From contig JAZSMU010000098.1 of assembly GCA_045536045.1 (NCBI GenBank), positions 1-23,402 on the forward strand: a DNA stretch of 23,402 nt. The letters run 5' to 3'. Made by a program: the position numbers and the translations under genes. Shown one piece after another: positions 14,569-21,815 of this stretch (position 1 is its first letter; every line of letters begins with the position of its first letter). Under the pieces are notes generated by a model. It saw nothing but the letters and a program-made list of their open reading frames with translations. It ran no database searches and was not told the origin of the DNA. The DNA comes from RGIG1918 sp045536045. GTDB lineage: Bacteria > Cyanobacteriota > Vampirovibrionia > Gastranaerophilales > Gastranaerophilaceae.

Positions 14569-15600
14569 ATGATAGTTGTAATGGAGCCAAGAGCCTCAGA
14601 AGCACAAATTGAAAAAGTTTCTGATTACCTTAAAGAACATGGCTTTAAAATCAATTTAAACAGAGGCGAAATTTTAACAGTTATTGCTGCAATTGGCGAT
14701 AAAAGACTTATAAATGCTCATTCAATTGCCTCAATGGATGGTGTTTCTGATGTAAAACTTATCCAAGAACCATATAAATTAGCTTCAAAACAAGCAAAAG
14801 AAGACACAGTTATTGAATTTAAAAATGGAGTTAAAATAGGTGGAATTGAACGCCCTGTTTTAATGGTTGGTCCATGTTCTGTTGAGAAAGAATATGAAAG
14901 CCTTTTAGAAGTTGCAGTTGCTGCAAAAGAAATGGGTTGCCAATTTTTAAGAGGTGGTGCGTTTAAGCCAAGAACTTCTCCATATGATTTTCAAGGTCTT
15001 GAAGAAAAAGGGCTTCAATATTTAGCTAAAGCTTCTGAAGCAACAGGGCTTTTGGTTATAACTGAAGTTATGGATACAGCTGATATTCATTTAATTGAAA
15101 AATATGCAGATGTTCTTCAAGTTGGTGCAAGGAATATGCAAAACTTTAAGCTTTTAAAAGCTTTAGGACAATCTAAAAAACCAGTTATGCTAAAACGTGG
15201 TGGTTCTGCTTCAATTAGGGAATTTTTGTTAGCTGCAGAGCACATTATGTATAATGGAAATCCAAATGTAATTTTATGCGAACGTGGTGTTAAATCTTTT
15301 GACCACGATTTTACAAGAAACATGCTAGATATTTCTGCTGTTCCTGTAATTCGCAAGTATTCTCACTTGCCAATTATAGTTGACCCATCTCACGGAACAG
15401 GAAAACGCTATTTAATTGAACCTATGGGCAAAGCTGCCCTAATCGCAGGTGCTCATGGGCTTATGTTTGAAGTCCACAACGACCCAGACCACGCATCTTC
15501 AGACGGTGCACAAAGTTTAAACATTCCTCAATTTAAGGAAGTTGCTAAAAAATTAAATAAATTAATCGGTCGTATAGATTATGATAACCATAATTTTTAA
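14569..15600 (+). CDS. aroF: 3-deoxy-7-phosphoheptulonate (DAHP) synthase, type I-beta with N-terminal regulatory domain
   Basis: A 343-residue DAHP synthase, the first step of the shikimate pathway (phosphoenolpyruvate plus erythrose 4-phosphate). Residues 1-70 form the ferredoxin-like regulatory domain (MIVVMEPRASEAQIEKVSDY) seen in Thermotoga-type enzymes, which mediates feedback inhibition by aromatic amino acids. The TIM-barrel catalytic domain has MVGPCSVE (99-106), FLRGGAFKPRTSPYDFQG (126-143), VGARNMQNF, MLKRGGSAS, CERG and DPSHGTGKR, with FEVHNDP late in the sequence; these carry the PEP, E4P and metal ligands. GGAG lies 8 nt before the ATG. It is followed after 37 bp by fabI in the same direction. 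The symbol aroF is used for the reaction and not for orthology to the E. coli isozyme. Confidence 0.95.
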   Translation: MIVVMEPRASEAQIEKVSDYLKEHGFKINLNRGEILTVIAAIGDKRLINAHSIASMDGVSDVKLIQEPYKLASKQAKEDTVIEFKNGVKIGGIERPVLMVGPCSVEKEYESLLEVAVAAKEMGCQFLRGGAFKPRTSPYDFQGLEEKGLQYLAKASEATGLLVITEVMDTADIHLIEKYADVLQVGARNMQNFKLLKALGQSKKPVMLKRGGSASIREFLLAAEHIMYNGNPNVILCERGVKSFDHDFTRNMLDISAVPVIRKYSHLPIIVDPSHGTGKRYLIEPMGKAALIAGAHGLMFEVHNDPDHASSDGAQSLNIPQFKEVAKKLNKLIGRIDYDNHNF

Positions 15601-15637
15601 ATTATGGTATTATGGCTAAAAAAAGAGGAGAAATCTT

Positions 15638-16444
15638 ATGATAATGAAGGGTAAAAAAGGTATTATATTTGGCGTTTCCAATAAATTTGGAATAGCGAAC
15701 GCAATAGCAGAAGCAATTTATGCTCAAGGTGGAGAAATTGCTTTTACATACGCAAATGAAGTTATGGAAAAAAGAGTTCGCCCAATTGCAGAATCAATGA
15801 ATGCTAAAATGTGCATGGAATGTGATGTTACAGATGACGAAGCTGTTAAAAAAGTTTTTGAAGAATATGCAAAAAACTATGATTCTCTTGATTTTGTTAT
15901 TCATGCAGTTGCTTTTGCAAACAAAGAAGATTTAGAAGGCGAATTTTATACAACTTCAAAAGAAGGTTGGGATTTAGCTATGCATGTTAGTGCATACTCA
16001 CTCTTAACAGTTTCAAAATATGCAAAACCTCAAATGGAAGCATCTGGTGGTGGCTCAATTTTTGCCCTAACATATCTTGGTGCAACAAAAGCAGTTGCAA
16101 ACTATAACATTATGGGTGTAGCTAAAGCTGCTTTGGAATCTTCTATGAGATATATTGCAAGTGATTTAGGAAAATATAATATTCGTGTAAATTGCTTATC
16201 AGCTGGTCCTGTTAAAACAATGGCTGCAAAAGGTATTGGTGGTTTTGATAGAATGCTTAAAGCAAATGCTCTAAAAGCACCTTTAGGACATACACCAACT
16301 CTAGAAGAAGTTGGAAAAGCTGGCTTGTATTTAGCTTCAGATTTGTCTTCTGGAGTTACTGGACAAGTTCAATTTGTAGATTGTGGTGCAAGCTCTGTTT
16401 TTGCTTCAATTGAAGAAATGGCAGCAATGAGTGCTAATAATTAA
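15638..16444 (+). CDS. fabI: Enoyl-[acyl-carrier-protein] reductase (NADH), FabI type
   Basis: A 268-residue short-chain dehydrogenase that performs the last reduction of each fatty-acid elongation cycle. It has the FabI-style nucleotide loop GVSNKFGIA (12-20) instead of TGxxxGxG, CDVTDD (62-67), HAVAFANKEDLEGEF (89-103) and the active site Y146, Y156 and K163 in LTYLGATKAVANYNIMGVAK. This is the Y-x6-K spacing of FabI and the numbering matches E. coli FabI. LSAGPVKTMAAKGI is the substrate-binding loop region. The Y-x6-K triad excludes FabL- and FabV-type enzymes. AGAGGAG lies 7 nt before ATG 15638; a second ATG at 15644 is less well placed. It is convergent with yidD over a shared terminator. 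Triclosan- or isoniazid-type inhibitors act on this family (family knowledge). Confidence 0.95.
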   Translation: MIMKGKKGIIFGVSNKFGIANAIAEAIYAQGGEIAFTYANEVMEKRVRPIAESMNAKMCMECDVTDDEAVKKVFEEYAKNYDSLDFVIHAVAFANKEDLEGEFYTTSKEGWDLAMHVSAYSLLTVSKYAKPQMEASGGGSIFALTYLGATKAVANYNIMGVAKAALESSMRYIASDLGKYNIRVNCLSAGPVKTMAAKGIGGFDRMLKANALKAPLGHTPTLEEVGKAGLYLASDLSSGVTGQVQFVDCGASSVFASIEEMAAMSANN

Positions 16445-16461
16445 TTCAAATTTTATAAATT

Positions 16462-16487
16462 AAAAGAGCCATATAGGCTCTTTTTTT
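16462..16487. terminator. Bidirectional terminator between fabI and yidD
   Basis: AAAAGAGCC (16462-16470), loop ATATA, GGCTCTTTT (16476-16484), then more T residues to 16487. The stem sequence is the same as in the two tRNA terminators at 13613 and 13849. Confidence 0.9.
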
Positions 16488-16494
16488 ATTGCTT

Positions 16495-16704
16495 TTATGG
16501 CACAGGGTCATAGCCACCAGGGTTTTTTGGGTGGCATCTTAAAATTCTTTTAAGCCCTAGCCAAAGTCCTTTTCTTGCTCCATATTTTTCAATTGCTTCC
16601 ATTGTATATTGAGAGCAAGTTGGCTGAAATCTGCACACGCTTGGTGTGTATTTAGAAAAAAATCTATAAATTTGAATTAATTTTATAAGAATTTTTTTAA
16701 TCAT
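16495..16704 (-). CDS. yidD: Membrane protein insertion efficiency factor YidD
   Basis: A 69-residue YidD protein, associated with the inner face of the membrane, that helps YidC insert membrane proteins. It begins MIKKILIKLIQIYRFFSKY (amphipathic helix), then shows the hallmark PSVCRFQPTCSQYTMEAIEK and a C-terminal CHPKNPGGYDPVP with the conserved cysteines. I start it at the ATG 16702-16704. A longer frame from a TTG at 16725 has no ribosome site and adds MRQIYLK, which is not typical. The ATG lies inside the end of the upstream gene (8-nt overlap), so translation is probably coupled. The usual rpmH-rnpA-yidD-yidC cluster is absent; here it sits behind a cytidylyltransferase-like gene. Confidence 0.93.
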   Translation of the reverse strand: MIKKILIKLIQIYRFFSKYTPSVCRFQPTCSQYTMEAIEKYGARKGLWLGLKRILRCHPKNPGGYDPVP

Positions 16705-17383
16705 TTTTAGATAAATCTGCCTCAATTAGTTTTAAATCTTCTTCTGTATCTAGGTCAATAAATCTTCCACCTAAATATGCAATTGGGTTGTTGCCTAAAA
16801 AATCTTCATATTTTCTAAAATTTTCATAAGATAAAACATAAAACGCACCATCTTCTGAAATTATGTCGTAATGTTCTTCGGTTTCTTGTCTACGTGGGCG
16901 TTTGTGGTAGTCATAAATAGCATTCATTTTGCCATTTTTACTTTTTATCCATTTTGAGTGAGAAATGTTGAACAAATATCCAGAAAAACAGCTATCATAT
17001 TCTTTATTCTCAAAGAAAAATTCTAGCGCTTTATCTAAAAATTCACTATTTCTTTGTGGGCTTGTTGGTTGCAAGAGAACAACATAATCTGGCTTATAGC
17101 CATCTTTTTCAAGCTCATTTAAAACATGCTTCATAACAGGAGCAGTTTTTGTTTCGTCTTTTGCTAATTCAATTGGTCTATCAATAACTTCAGCACCATA
17201 TTTTAGAGAAATTTCTTTAATTTCACTGTCTTCTGTTGAAACAACAACTTTTGTGATTAGTTTAGAATTTAAGCCAGCTTCAATTGAATATGCAACCAAT
17301 GGTTTCCCTAAAATTTCTTTAAGATTTTTTCTTTTAATTCCTTTAGAACCACCTCTTGCTGGGATTATGCCTAAAATTTCCAC
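16697..17383 (-). CDS. Acylneuraminate cytidylyltransferase-like protein (CMP-sugar-acid synthetase family)
   Basis: A nucleotidyltransferase of the NeuA/PseF/KdsB superfamily. The N-terminal IPARGGSKGIKRKN is the CTP-binding signature of CMP-N-acylneuraminate synthetases. VVVSTEDSEI, YGAEVIDRP and the LLQPTSPQR motif follow, with a late DLDTEEDLKL metal-site segment. The family activates nonulosonic acids with CTP for surface glycans. Without nonulosonate synthase (NeuB/PseI) in view, the sugar is not fixed. I start it at GTG 17381-17383: AAAGGAG lies 5 nt before it, inside the end of the ATP-grasp gene. The ATG at 17408-17410 would add MRRIKKGAI, has no SD and overlaps that gene more. Overlaps with both neighbours suggest one translationally coupled unit: ATP-grasp, this gene, yidD. 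Confidence 0.85.
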   Translation of the reverse strand: MEILGIIPARGGSKGIKRKNLKEILGKPLVAYSIEAGLNSKLITKVVVSTEDSEIKEISLKYGAEVIDRPIELAKDETKTAPVMKHVLNELEKDGYKPDYVVLLQPTSPQRNSEFLDKALEFFFENKEYDSCFSGYLFNISHSKWIKSKNGKMNAIYDYHKRPRRQETEEHYDIISEDGAFYVLSYENFRKYEDFLGNNPIAYLGGRFIDLDTEEDLKLIEADLSKND

Positions 17384-18414
17384 AATAGCTCCTTTTTTAA
17401 TTCTTCGCATTCGCTAAATTCAATAGCTTCAGATAATGTTCTTCCCTCATAAGTTTCAATTTTGCCATTATCATTAACAAATGAAACATAATTTTTGTTA
17501 TTTAATTCAATTTTTTTATATTTTTCTATAAATGTTCCAAGCAAAACATTTTCAAACATATCAACTAGGTCAAATTCAATTGCCCTTGTAAATAATTCTA
17601 TATCAAGATTTTCAAAAAATGGATTACACTCAAGAGCATAAATTTCGCCATTTCTATCTTTAATAAAATCAATTCCAATAATTCCAACATATTCAGAATC
17701 ATTTTGAGCTAAAGATAAAATAATTGGCTTAAAATAATTTTCAACAATATTTTCTTTTTCTTCTTTGGTTATGTGGTTTGAGCCTAAATATGCGTACCTA
17801 TTGTTTTTTGTTGAAATTAAATCAATTAATTTAATATTAAAGCCATCTGTTATGGCATAAGCCGAAAACTCAACTCCCTCTACAAATTCTTCAATAACCA
17901 TAACTCCAACATCATTTGCCCAAAATTTATCAACAATTTTTTTTGCTTGAATATAATTTTCAGCAAATTCCGTTTCTAAATTTTCGCTATGGCAATCTGG
18001 CTTTAAAACAATTGGGTAATCAACATTTTTAATGTATTCTAGGGCACTTTGAATTTTTTCAACAACAATAAATTTTGGAGTTGGGATATTGTTTTTGTAA
18101 AAGAATTTTTTAGCAAAAGATTTTGAGCCTGTAATGTTTAAAGCTCTATCAAACGGAGCAAAAATGCTTATATTTTCTTTTATGCATAAAGTGCTAAATT
18201 CGCTTTCAATAATTTTAAAATCAACAGGAATAACAAGTTCTATATTGTTTTCTTTAATAAAATGGATGATATTTTCAAAACATAACAAAGGAATATCAAC
18301 AAAACTAACATTTTTACCATTTGTTGTTGAAAAAATTTTATTCTCAGTATTTTCAGCAAGTTTTTCGCTTAAAATTCTTGTGCAATAATTGTTCCCAAGA
18401 GTTAAAATATTCAT
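17371..18414 (-). CDS. PurD-like ATP-grasp protein, substrate unknown
   Basis: A 347-residue ATP-grasp ligase with a GARS (PurD)-like layout. There is an N-terminal Rossmann-like domain (MNILTLGNNYCTRILSEKLAEN, then LVIPVDFKIIES), ATP-grasp motifs at about 95-140 (GSKSFAKKFFYKNNIPTPKF and PIVLKPD), VMVIEEFVEGVEFSAYAITD (about 170-190), and the metal-binding end GIDFIKDRNGEIYALECNPF (about 247-267). Differences from true PurD are clear: the GGREHA motif is GNNYCTR, the K-x-DG glycine loop is KPDCHSE, RFGDPE is LECNPF, and it is about 70 residues shorter. It is therefore probably a carboxylate-amine or peptide-type ligase with another substrate. It forms one unit with the cytidylyltransferase-like gene. 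A TGATATAAT promoter element lies 7 nt before the ATG with no SD, so its mRNA looks leaderless. Confidence 0.78.
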   Translation of the reverse strand: MNILTLGNNYCTRILSEKLAENTENKIFSTTNGKNVSFVDIPLLCFENIIHFIKENNIELVIPVDFKIIESEFSTLCIKENISIFAPFDRALNITGSKSFAKKFFYKNNIPTPKFIVVEKIQSALEYIKNVDYPIVLKPDCHSENLETEFAENYIQAKKIVDKFWANDVGVMVIEEFVEGVEFSAYAITDGFNIKLIDLISTKNNRYAYLGSNHITKEEKENIVENYFKPIILSLAQNDSEYVGIIGIDFIKDRNGEIYALECNPFFENLDIELFTRAIEFDLVDMFENVLLGTFIEKYKKIELNNKNYVSFVNDNGKIETYEGRTLSEAIEFSECEELKKELLWKF

Positions 18415-18421
18415 AAATTTG

Positions 18422-18430
18422 ATTATATCA
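18422..18430 (-). promoter_or_regulatory. Extended -10 promoter element of the ATP-grasp gene
   Basis: The minus strand reads TGATATAAT, an extended -10. Only 7 nt (CAAATTT) separate it from the ATG, and no SD is present. The -35 at 17-bp spacing (TATTAA) is weak, as expected for an extended -10 promoter. Confidence 0.65.
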
Positions 18431-18434
18431 TTTA

Positions 18435-18463
18435 TTGGTTAAAATTAATATTTGTAATATACT
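18435..18463 (+). promoter_or_regulatory. uppS: Promoter of uppS
   Basis: TTGGTT (18435-18440), a 17-bp spacer and TATACT (18458-18463), 25 nt before the uppS ATG. An AAGG SD lies in the leader. Confidence 0.7.
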
Positions 18464-18488
18464 GTTTTTGAGTTTTGAATAAGGTTTT

Positions 18489-19184
18489 ATGGAAGAATTT
18501 ACACACAAAATTAAACATATTGCAATTATAATGGACGGCAATAGACGTTGGGCAAAAGAAAAAAAACTTCCAACAATGGTGGGGCATAAAAAAGGTGTTG
18601 AAGCTCTTAAAAAAACAGTTATCGCTTGTGAGAAATTTGGAGTTAAATATTTAACTGTTTATGCTTTTTCAACAGAAAATTGGAATAGAACTCAAGAAGA
18701 AGTTGATTTTTTGATGAATTTATTGGCTCAAACAATTGCAGGAGAGCTACTTGAGCTTCATAAAAATAATGTTGTTTTAAATTTTATAGGCGACCTTGAA
18801 GCACTTAATCAAGATTTGCAAAAGACACTAAAAAATGCTCATGAAAAAACAAAAAACAACACAGGAGTTAATCTTCAAGTTGCAATAAATTATGGTGGCA
18901 GAGATGAAATTAAAAATGCAATTAAAAAAATTGTTGCAAGTGGAATTTCTGAAGAAGAAATAACGGAAGAATTAATTTCAAAAAATTTATATAAAGGCGA
19001 AATTCCAGACCCAGACTTGGTTGTGAGAACTGGAAATGAAAAAAGAATAAGTAACTTTCTTTTGTGGCAAATTGCATATTCAGAGCTTTATGTTACAGAT
19101 ATTTTCTGGCCCGATTTTGATGAAAATGAACTAAAAAAAGCAATTGAAGAATTTAATCTTCGCACTAGAAGATTTGGAGAATAA
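18489..19184 (+). CDS. uppS: Isoprenyl transferase (undecaprenyl diphosphate synthase)
   Basis: A 231-residue cis-prenyltransferase that makes the undecaprenyl diphosphate carrier used for peptidoglycan and O-antigen assembly. The catalytic aspartate is D16 in IIMDGNRRWA. The segment VYAFSTENWNR covers the substrate and product-length loop, and INYGGRDEI follows. The diphosphate-binding end reads PDPDLVVRTGNEKRISNFLL and continues WQIAYSELY. The family's usual RTSGE is RTGNE here, a mild change at the Mg/diphosphate site; the RISNF arginine remains. Length is close to that of the E. coli enzyme. It has its own promoter and an AAGG SD. The stop is 1 nt from the rdgB start (TAATATG), so the two are co-transcribed. 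Confidence 0.95.
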   Translation: MEEFTHKIKHIAIIMDGNRRWAKEKKLPTMVGHKKGVEALKKTVIACEKFGVKYLTVYAFSTENWNRTQEEVDFLMNLLAQTIAGELLELHKNNVVLNFIGDLEALNQDLQKTLKNAHEKTKNNTGVNLQVAINYGGRDEIKNAIKKIVASGISEEEITEELISKNLYKGEIPDPDLVVRTGNEKRISNFLLWQIAYSELYVTDIFWPDFDENELKKAIEEFNLRTRRFGE

Positions 19185-19185
19185 T

Positions 19186-19773
19186 ATGTTAGAAATTGTT
19201 TTTGCCTCTCAAAATGAACACAAAATCAAAGAGGTTAATGAAATAACAAATCCTTTCAATGTTGTTGCTGTGGCACCATCAGCTGGTTTTAATCCAGAAG
19301 AAAATGCCCAAACTTTTGAAGAAAACTCTTTAATTAAAGCTAAAGAAGCACATAGAGTTGAAGTAGAAAATAGAAAATTCTTTTTAGCAGATGATTCTGG
19401 ACTTGAAATTGAAGCTTTAAACAATGAACCTGGAATTTATTCTGCAAGATATGCAGACACTCCAGAAGCTAGAATACAAAAGGTTTTAGACAATTTAAAA
19501 GATAAAGAAAATAGAAATGCCAGATTTGTTTGTGCAATGACACTTTTAGATGAAAATGGCGAAATTTTGTATAAAACAAAAGGAATTTGCAAAGGAAAAA
19601 TTGGATATGAGCCAAAAGGCGAAAATGGCTTTGGTTATGACCCAATTTTTATTCCAGAAAATTATGATGTTACTATGGCAGAATTATCTGAAGAAACTAA
19701 AAATATTATTTCTCATAGAGGCAGAGCACTTGTTGAAGTTTTGTTGTGGTTAAAGCTATCTAAAAAGATATAA
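19186..19773 (+). CDS. rdgB: XTP/dITP diphosphatase (RdgB/HAM1 family)
   Basis: A 195-residue house-cleaning pyrophosphatase that hydrolyses dITP, XTP and dXTP to keep deaminated purines out of nucleic acids. Motifs: FASQNEHKIKEV (6-17, base and phosphate site), TFEENSLIKAKEA (43-55), FLADDSGLEIEAL (66-78) with the catalytic aspartates D69/D70, and GIYSARYA. KGENGFGYDPIF and SHRGRAL follow near the end. I start it at ATG 19186 with GGAG 6 nt upstream (19176-19179); the in-frame TTG at 19144 lies deep inside uppS and has no ribosome site. It is followed by the groES promoter. Confidence 0.95.
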   Translation: MLEIVFASQNEHKIKEVNEITNPFNVVAVAPSAGFNPEENAQTFEENSLIKAKEAHRVEVENRKFFLADDSGLEIEALNNEPGIYSARYADTPEARIQKVLDNLKDKENRNARFVCAMTLLDENGEILYKTKGICKGKIGYEPKGENGFGYDPIFIPENYDVTMAELSEETKNIISHRGRALVEVLLWLKLSKKI

Positions 19774-19794
19774 AAATTAATTTTTTGTTAAAAT

Positions 19795-19824
19795 TTGGCA
19801 TAAAATATAAATATTTACTAGAAT
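19795..19824 (+). promoter_or_regulatory. groES: Promoter of groESL
   Basis: TTGGCA (19795-19800), an 18-bp spacer and TAGAAT (19819-19824), 33 nt before the groES ATG. AAAAGGAG follows at 19841-19848. No CIRCE inverted repeat is visible between rdgB and groES. Confidence 0.65.
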
Positions 19825-19857
19825 AATGTTAAAAGGGTAGAAAAGGAGAATAAAATT

Positions 19858-20145
19858 ATGGCAATCAAACCTTTAATGGACAAAATTGTTATCAAAGTTA
19901 TTGATGATACTGAAAAAACACAAGGTGGAATTTTTATTCCAGATAGTGCAAAAGAAAAACCTCAAAAAGGCGAAGTTGTAGCTGTTGCTGAAGGCAAAGT
20001 TATGGAAAATGGCGAAAGAGAACCAATGGATGTTAAAGTTGGTGATGTTGTTCTTTATGCAAAATATTCAGGAACAGATGTTAAATATGAAAATGTTGAA
20101 TACAAAATTTTATCAATCAAAGATGTATTAGCAATAATAGAGTAA
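19858..20145 (+). CDS. groES: Co-chaperonin GroES
   Basis: A 95-residue heptameric lid of the GroEL chamber. It starts MAIKPLMDKIVIKVIDDTEK, where the usual R in the family's LGDRVLVKP-type start is replaced by MDK. The mobile loop is TQGGIFIPDSAKEKPQKGEV. The core reads VGDVVLYAKYSGTDVKYENV and the protein ends YKILSIKDVLAIIE, all as expected for bacterial Cpn10. The SD AAAAGGAG is strong. It lies 20 bp before groEL in the usual groES-groEL order; both are driven by the TTGGCA-N18-TAGAAT promoter. Confidence 0.97.
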   Translation: MAIKPLMDKIVIKVIDDTEKTQGGIFIPDSAKEKPQKGEVVAVAEGKVMENGEREPMDVKVGDVVLYAKYSGTDVKYENVEYKILSIKDVLAIIE

Positions 20146-20165
20146 GATAAGTAAAGGAAAATATT

Positions 20166-21815
20166 ATGGCAAAAAAAGTTGTTTATAATGAGCAAGCAAG
20201 AGAAGCACTTTTAAGAGGTGTTAATGCTGTTGCAGATGCTGTTAAGGTTACTTTAGGACCAAAAGGCAGAAATGTTGTTATTGAAAAAAAATATGGTGCA
20301 CCACAAATTGTAAATGATGGTGTTACTATTGCAAAAGAAATTGAATTAAAAGATGGACTAGAAAATGCTGGTGCTCAACTTTTAAAAGATGTTTCTTCTA
20401 AAACAAATGATGTTGCAGGCGATGGAACTACAACTGCTTCAGTTTTAGCTCAAGCTATTTATAAAGAAGGCTTAAGAAACCTAACTGCTGGTGCTAACCC
20501 AATGGTTATTAAAAAAGGTATTGCAAAAGCAGTTGAAGCTGCAACTGTTGAAATCAAAAATATGTCTAAACCTGTTGATTCTAAAGAAATGAGAGCACAA
20601 GTTGCTTCAATTTCAGCAGGAAATGACAAATCTGTCGGCGAATTAATTGCAGATTGTATGGAAGCCGTTGGAACAGAAGGCGTTATCACAGTTGAAGAAT
20701 CTAAAACATTTACAACAGATAAAAAAGTTGTTGAAGGTATGCAATTTGATAAAGGATACATTTCTCCATACTTCATCACAGACCCAGAAAGAATGGAAGC
20801 AAGCTTAGAAGATGCTTATGTTCTTTGTGTGAATAAAAAAATCAACCTAATTGCAGACCTTGTTCCAATTTTAGAACAAGTTGCTCGTGATGGAAAAGGA
20901 CTTTTAATTGTGGCTGAAGATGTTGAAGGAGAAGCTTTAGCAACATTAGTTGTAAACACAATGAGAAAAGTTTTAAGAGCAGTTGCAGTTAAAGCTCCAG
21001 GCTTTGGCGATAGAAGAAAAGCAATGTTAGAAGATATTGCAATTTTAACTGGTGGTGAAATGTTTACCGAAGAGCTTGGCATTAAACTAGAAAATGTTAC
21101 TGTTCATCAATTAGGTAAAGCAAGAAGAGTTACTGTTTCTAAAGATGAAACAACAATTGTTGTTGGAAATGAAACAAAAGAAGCAGTTAATGAAAGAGTT
21201 AAACTTTTAAAACGCCAAGTTGAACAATCTGATTCAGATTATGACAAAGAAAAACTTCAAGAAAGAATTGCAAAATTGTCTGGTGGCGTTGCAGTAATTG
21301 AAGTTGGTGCAGCTTCAGAAGTTGAATTAAAAGAAAGAAAACTTAGAATTGAAGACGCCCTAAATGCTACTCGTGCTGCTCAAGAAGAAGGTATTGTTCC
21401 AGGTGGTGGTGTTGCATTAGTTCGTGTTCAACAATATCTTGAAAAAGAAATAGGTTCAAAATCATTTGAATCTGATGATGAAAAAGTTGGATACAAAATT
21501 TTAACTGCAGCACTTGATATTCCATTAAAATTAATTGCTGAAAACGCAGGTGCAAAAGGCGATGTTGTAGTTGACGCTGTTAAAAAAGAAACAGGAGCTT
21601 ATGGCTATGACGCATTGAATAATGAATATGGCGATATGTTTAAAGCTGGAATTGTTGACCCAGCTAAGGTTACAAGAAGTGCTTTAGAAAACGCTGCTTC
21701 AGTTGCTTCTATGCTATTAACAACAGAAGCTGCTGTTGTAGATATTCCAGAAGAAAAACCAGCAATGCCTGATATGTCTGCAATGCAAGGCATGGGTGGC
21801 ATGGGAATGATGTAG
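20166..21815 (+). CDS. groEL: Chaperonin GroEL (Hsp60)
   Basis: A 549-residue 60-kDa chaperonin. It starts MAKKVVYNEQAREALLRGVN, with VKVTLGPKGRNVVIEKKYG, NDGVTIAKEIEL, VAGDGTTTASVLAQAI (ATP hydrolysis aspartate in GDGTT) and SISAGND. The apical domain includes EGMQFDKGYISPYFITD. The segments KAPGFGDRRKAMLEDIA, ERIAKLSGGVAVIEVG, EEGIVPGGGVAL and DPAKVTRSALENAASVASML follow. The C-terminal tail ends in glycine/methionine repeats (MQGMGGMGMM). All diagnostic segments are intact and length is normal. An AAAGGAAA ribosome site precedes the ATG. The gene is followed directly by a structured, GC-richer segment and then a terminator, so that segment probably lies in the groESL 3' UTR or is released from it. 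Confidence 0.98.
   Translation: MAKKVVYNEQAREALLRGVNAVADAVKVTLGPKGRNVVIEKKYGAPQIVNDGVTIAKEIELKDGLENAGAQLLKDVSSKTNDVAGDGTTTASVLAQAIYKEGLRNLTAGANPMVIKKGIAKAVEAATVEIKNMSKPVDSKEMRAQVASISAGNDKSVGELIADCMEAVGTEGVITVEESKTFTTDKKVVEGMQFDKGYISPYFITDPERMEASLEDAYVLCVNKKINLIADLVPILEQVARDGKGLLIVAEDVEGEALATLVVNTMRKVLRAVAVKAPGFGDRRKAMLEDIAILTGGEMFTEELGIKLENVTVHQLGKARRVTVSKDETTIVVGNETKEAVNERVKLLKRQVEQSDSDYDKEKLQERIAKLSGGVAVIEVGAASEVELKERKLRIEDALNATRAAQEEGIVPGGGVALVRVQQYLEKEIGSKSFESDDEKVGYKILTAALDIPLKLIAENAGAKGDVVVDAVKKETGAYGYDALNNEYGDMFKAGIVDPAKVTRSALENAASVASMLLTTEAAVVDIPEEKPAMPDMSAMQGMGGMGMM

Noticed and set aside
16705..16725. TTG start extending YidD by seven residues
   Set aside because: There is no ribosome site and YidD proteins usually begin close to the amphipathic helix, which the ATG at 16704 provides.
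19144..19185. TTG start of rdgB inside uppS
   Set aside because: The HAM1 fold starts at LEIVFASQN; ATG 19186 has GGAG at the right distance.
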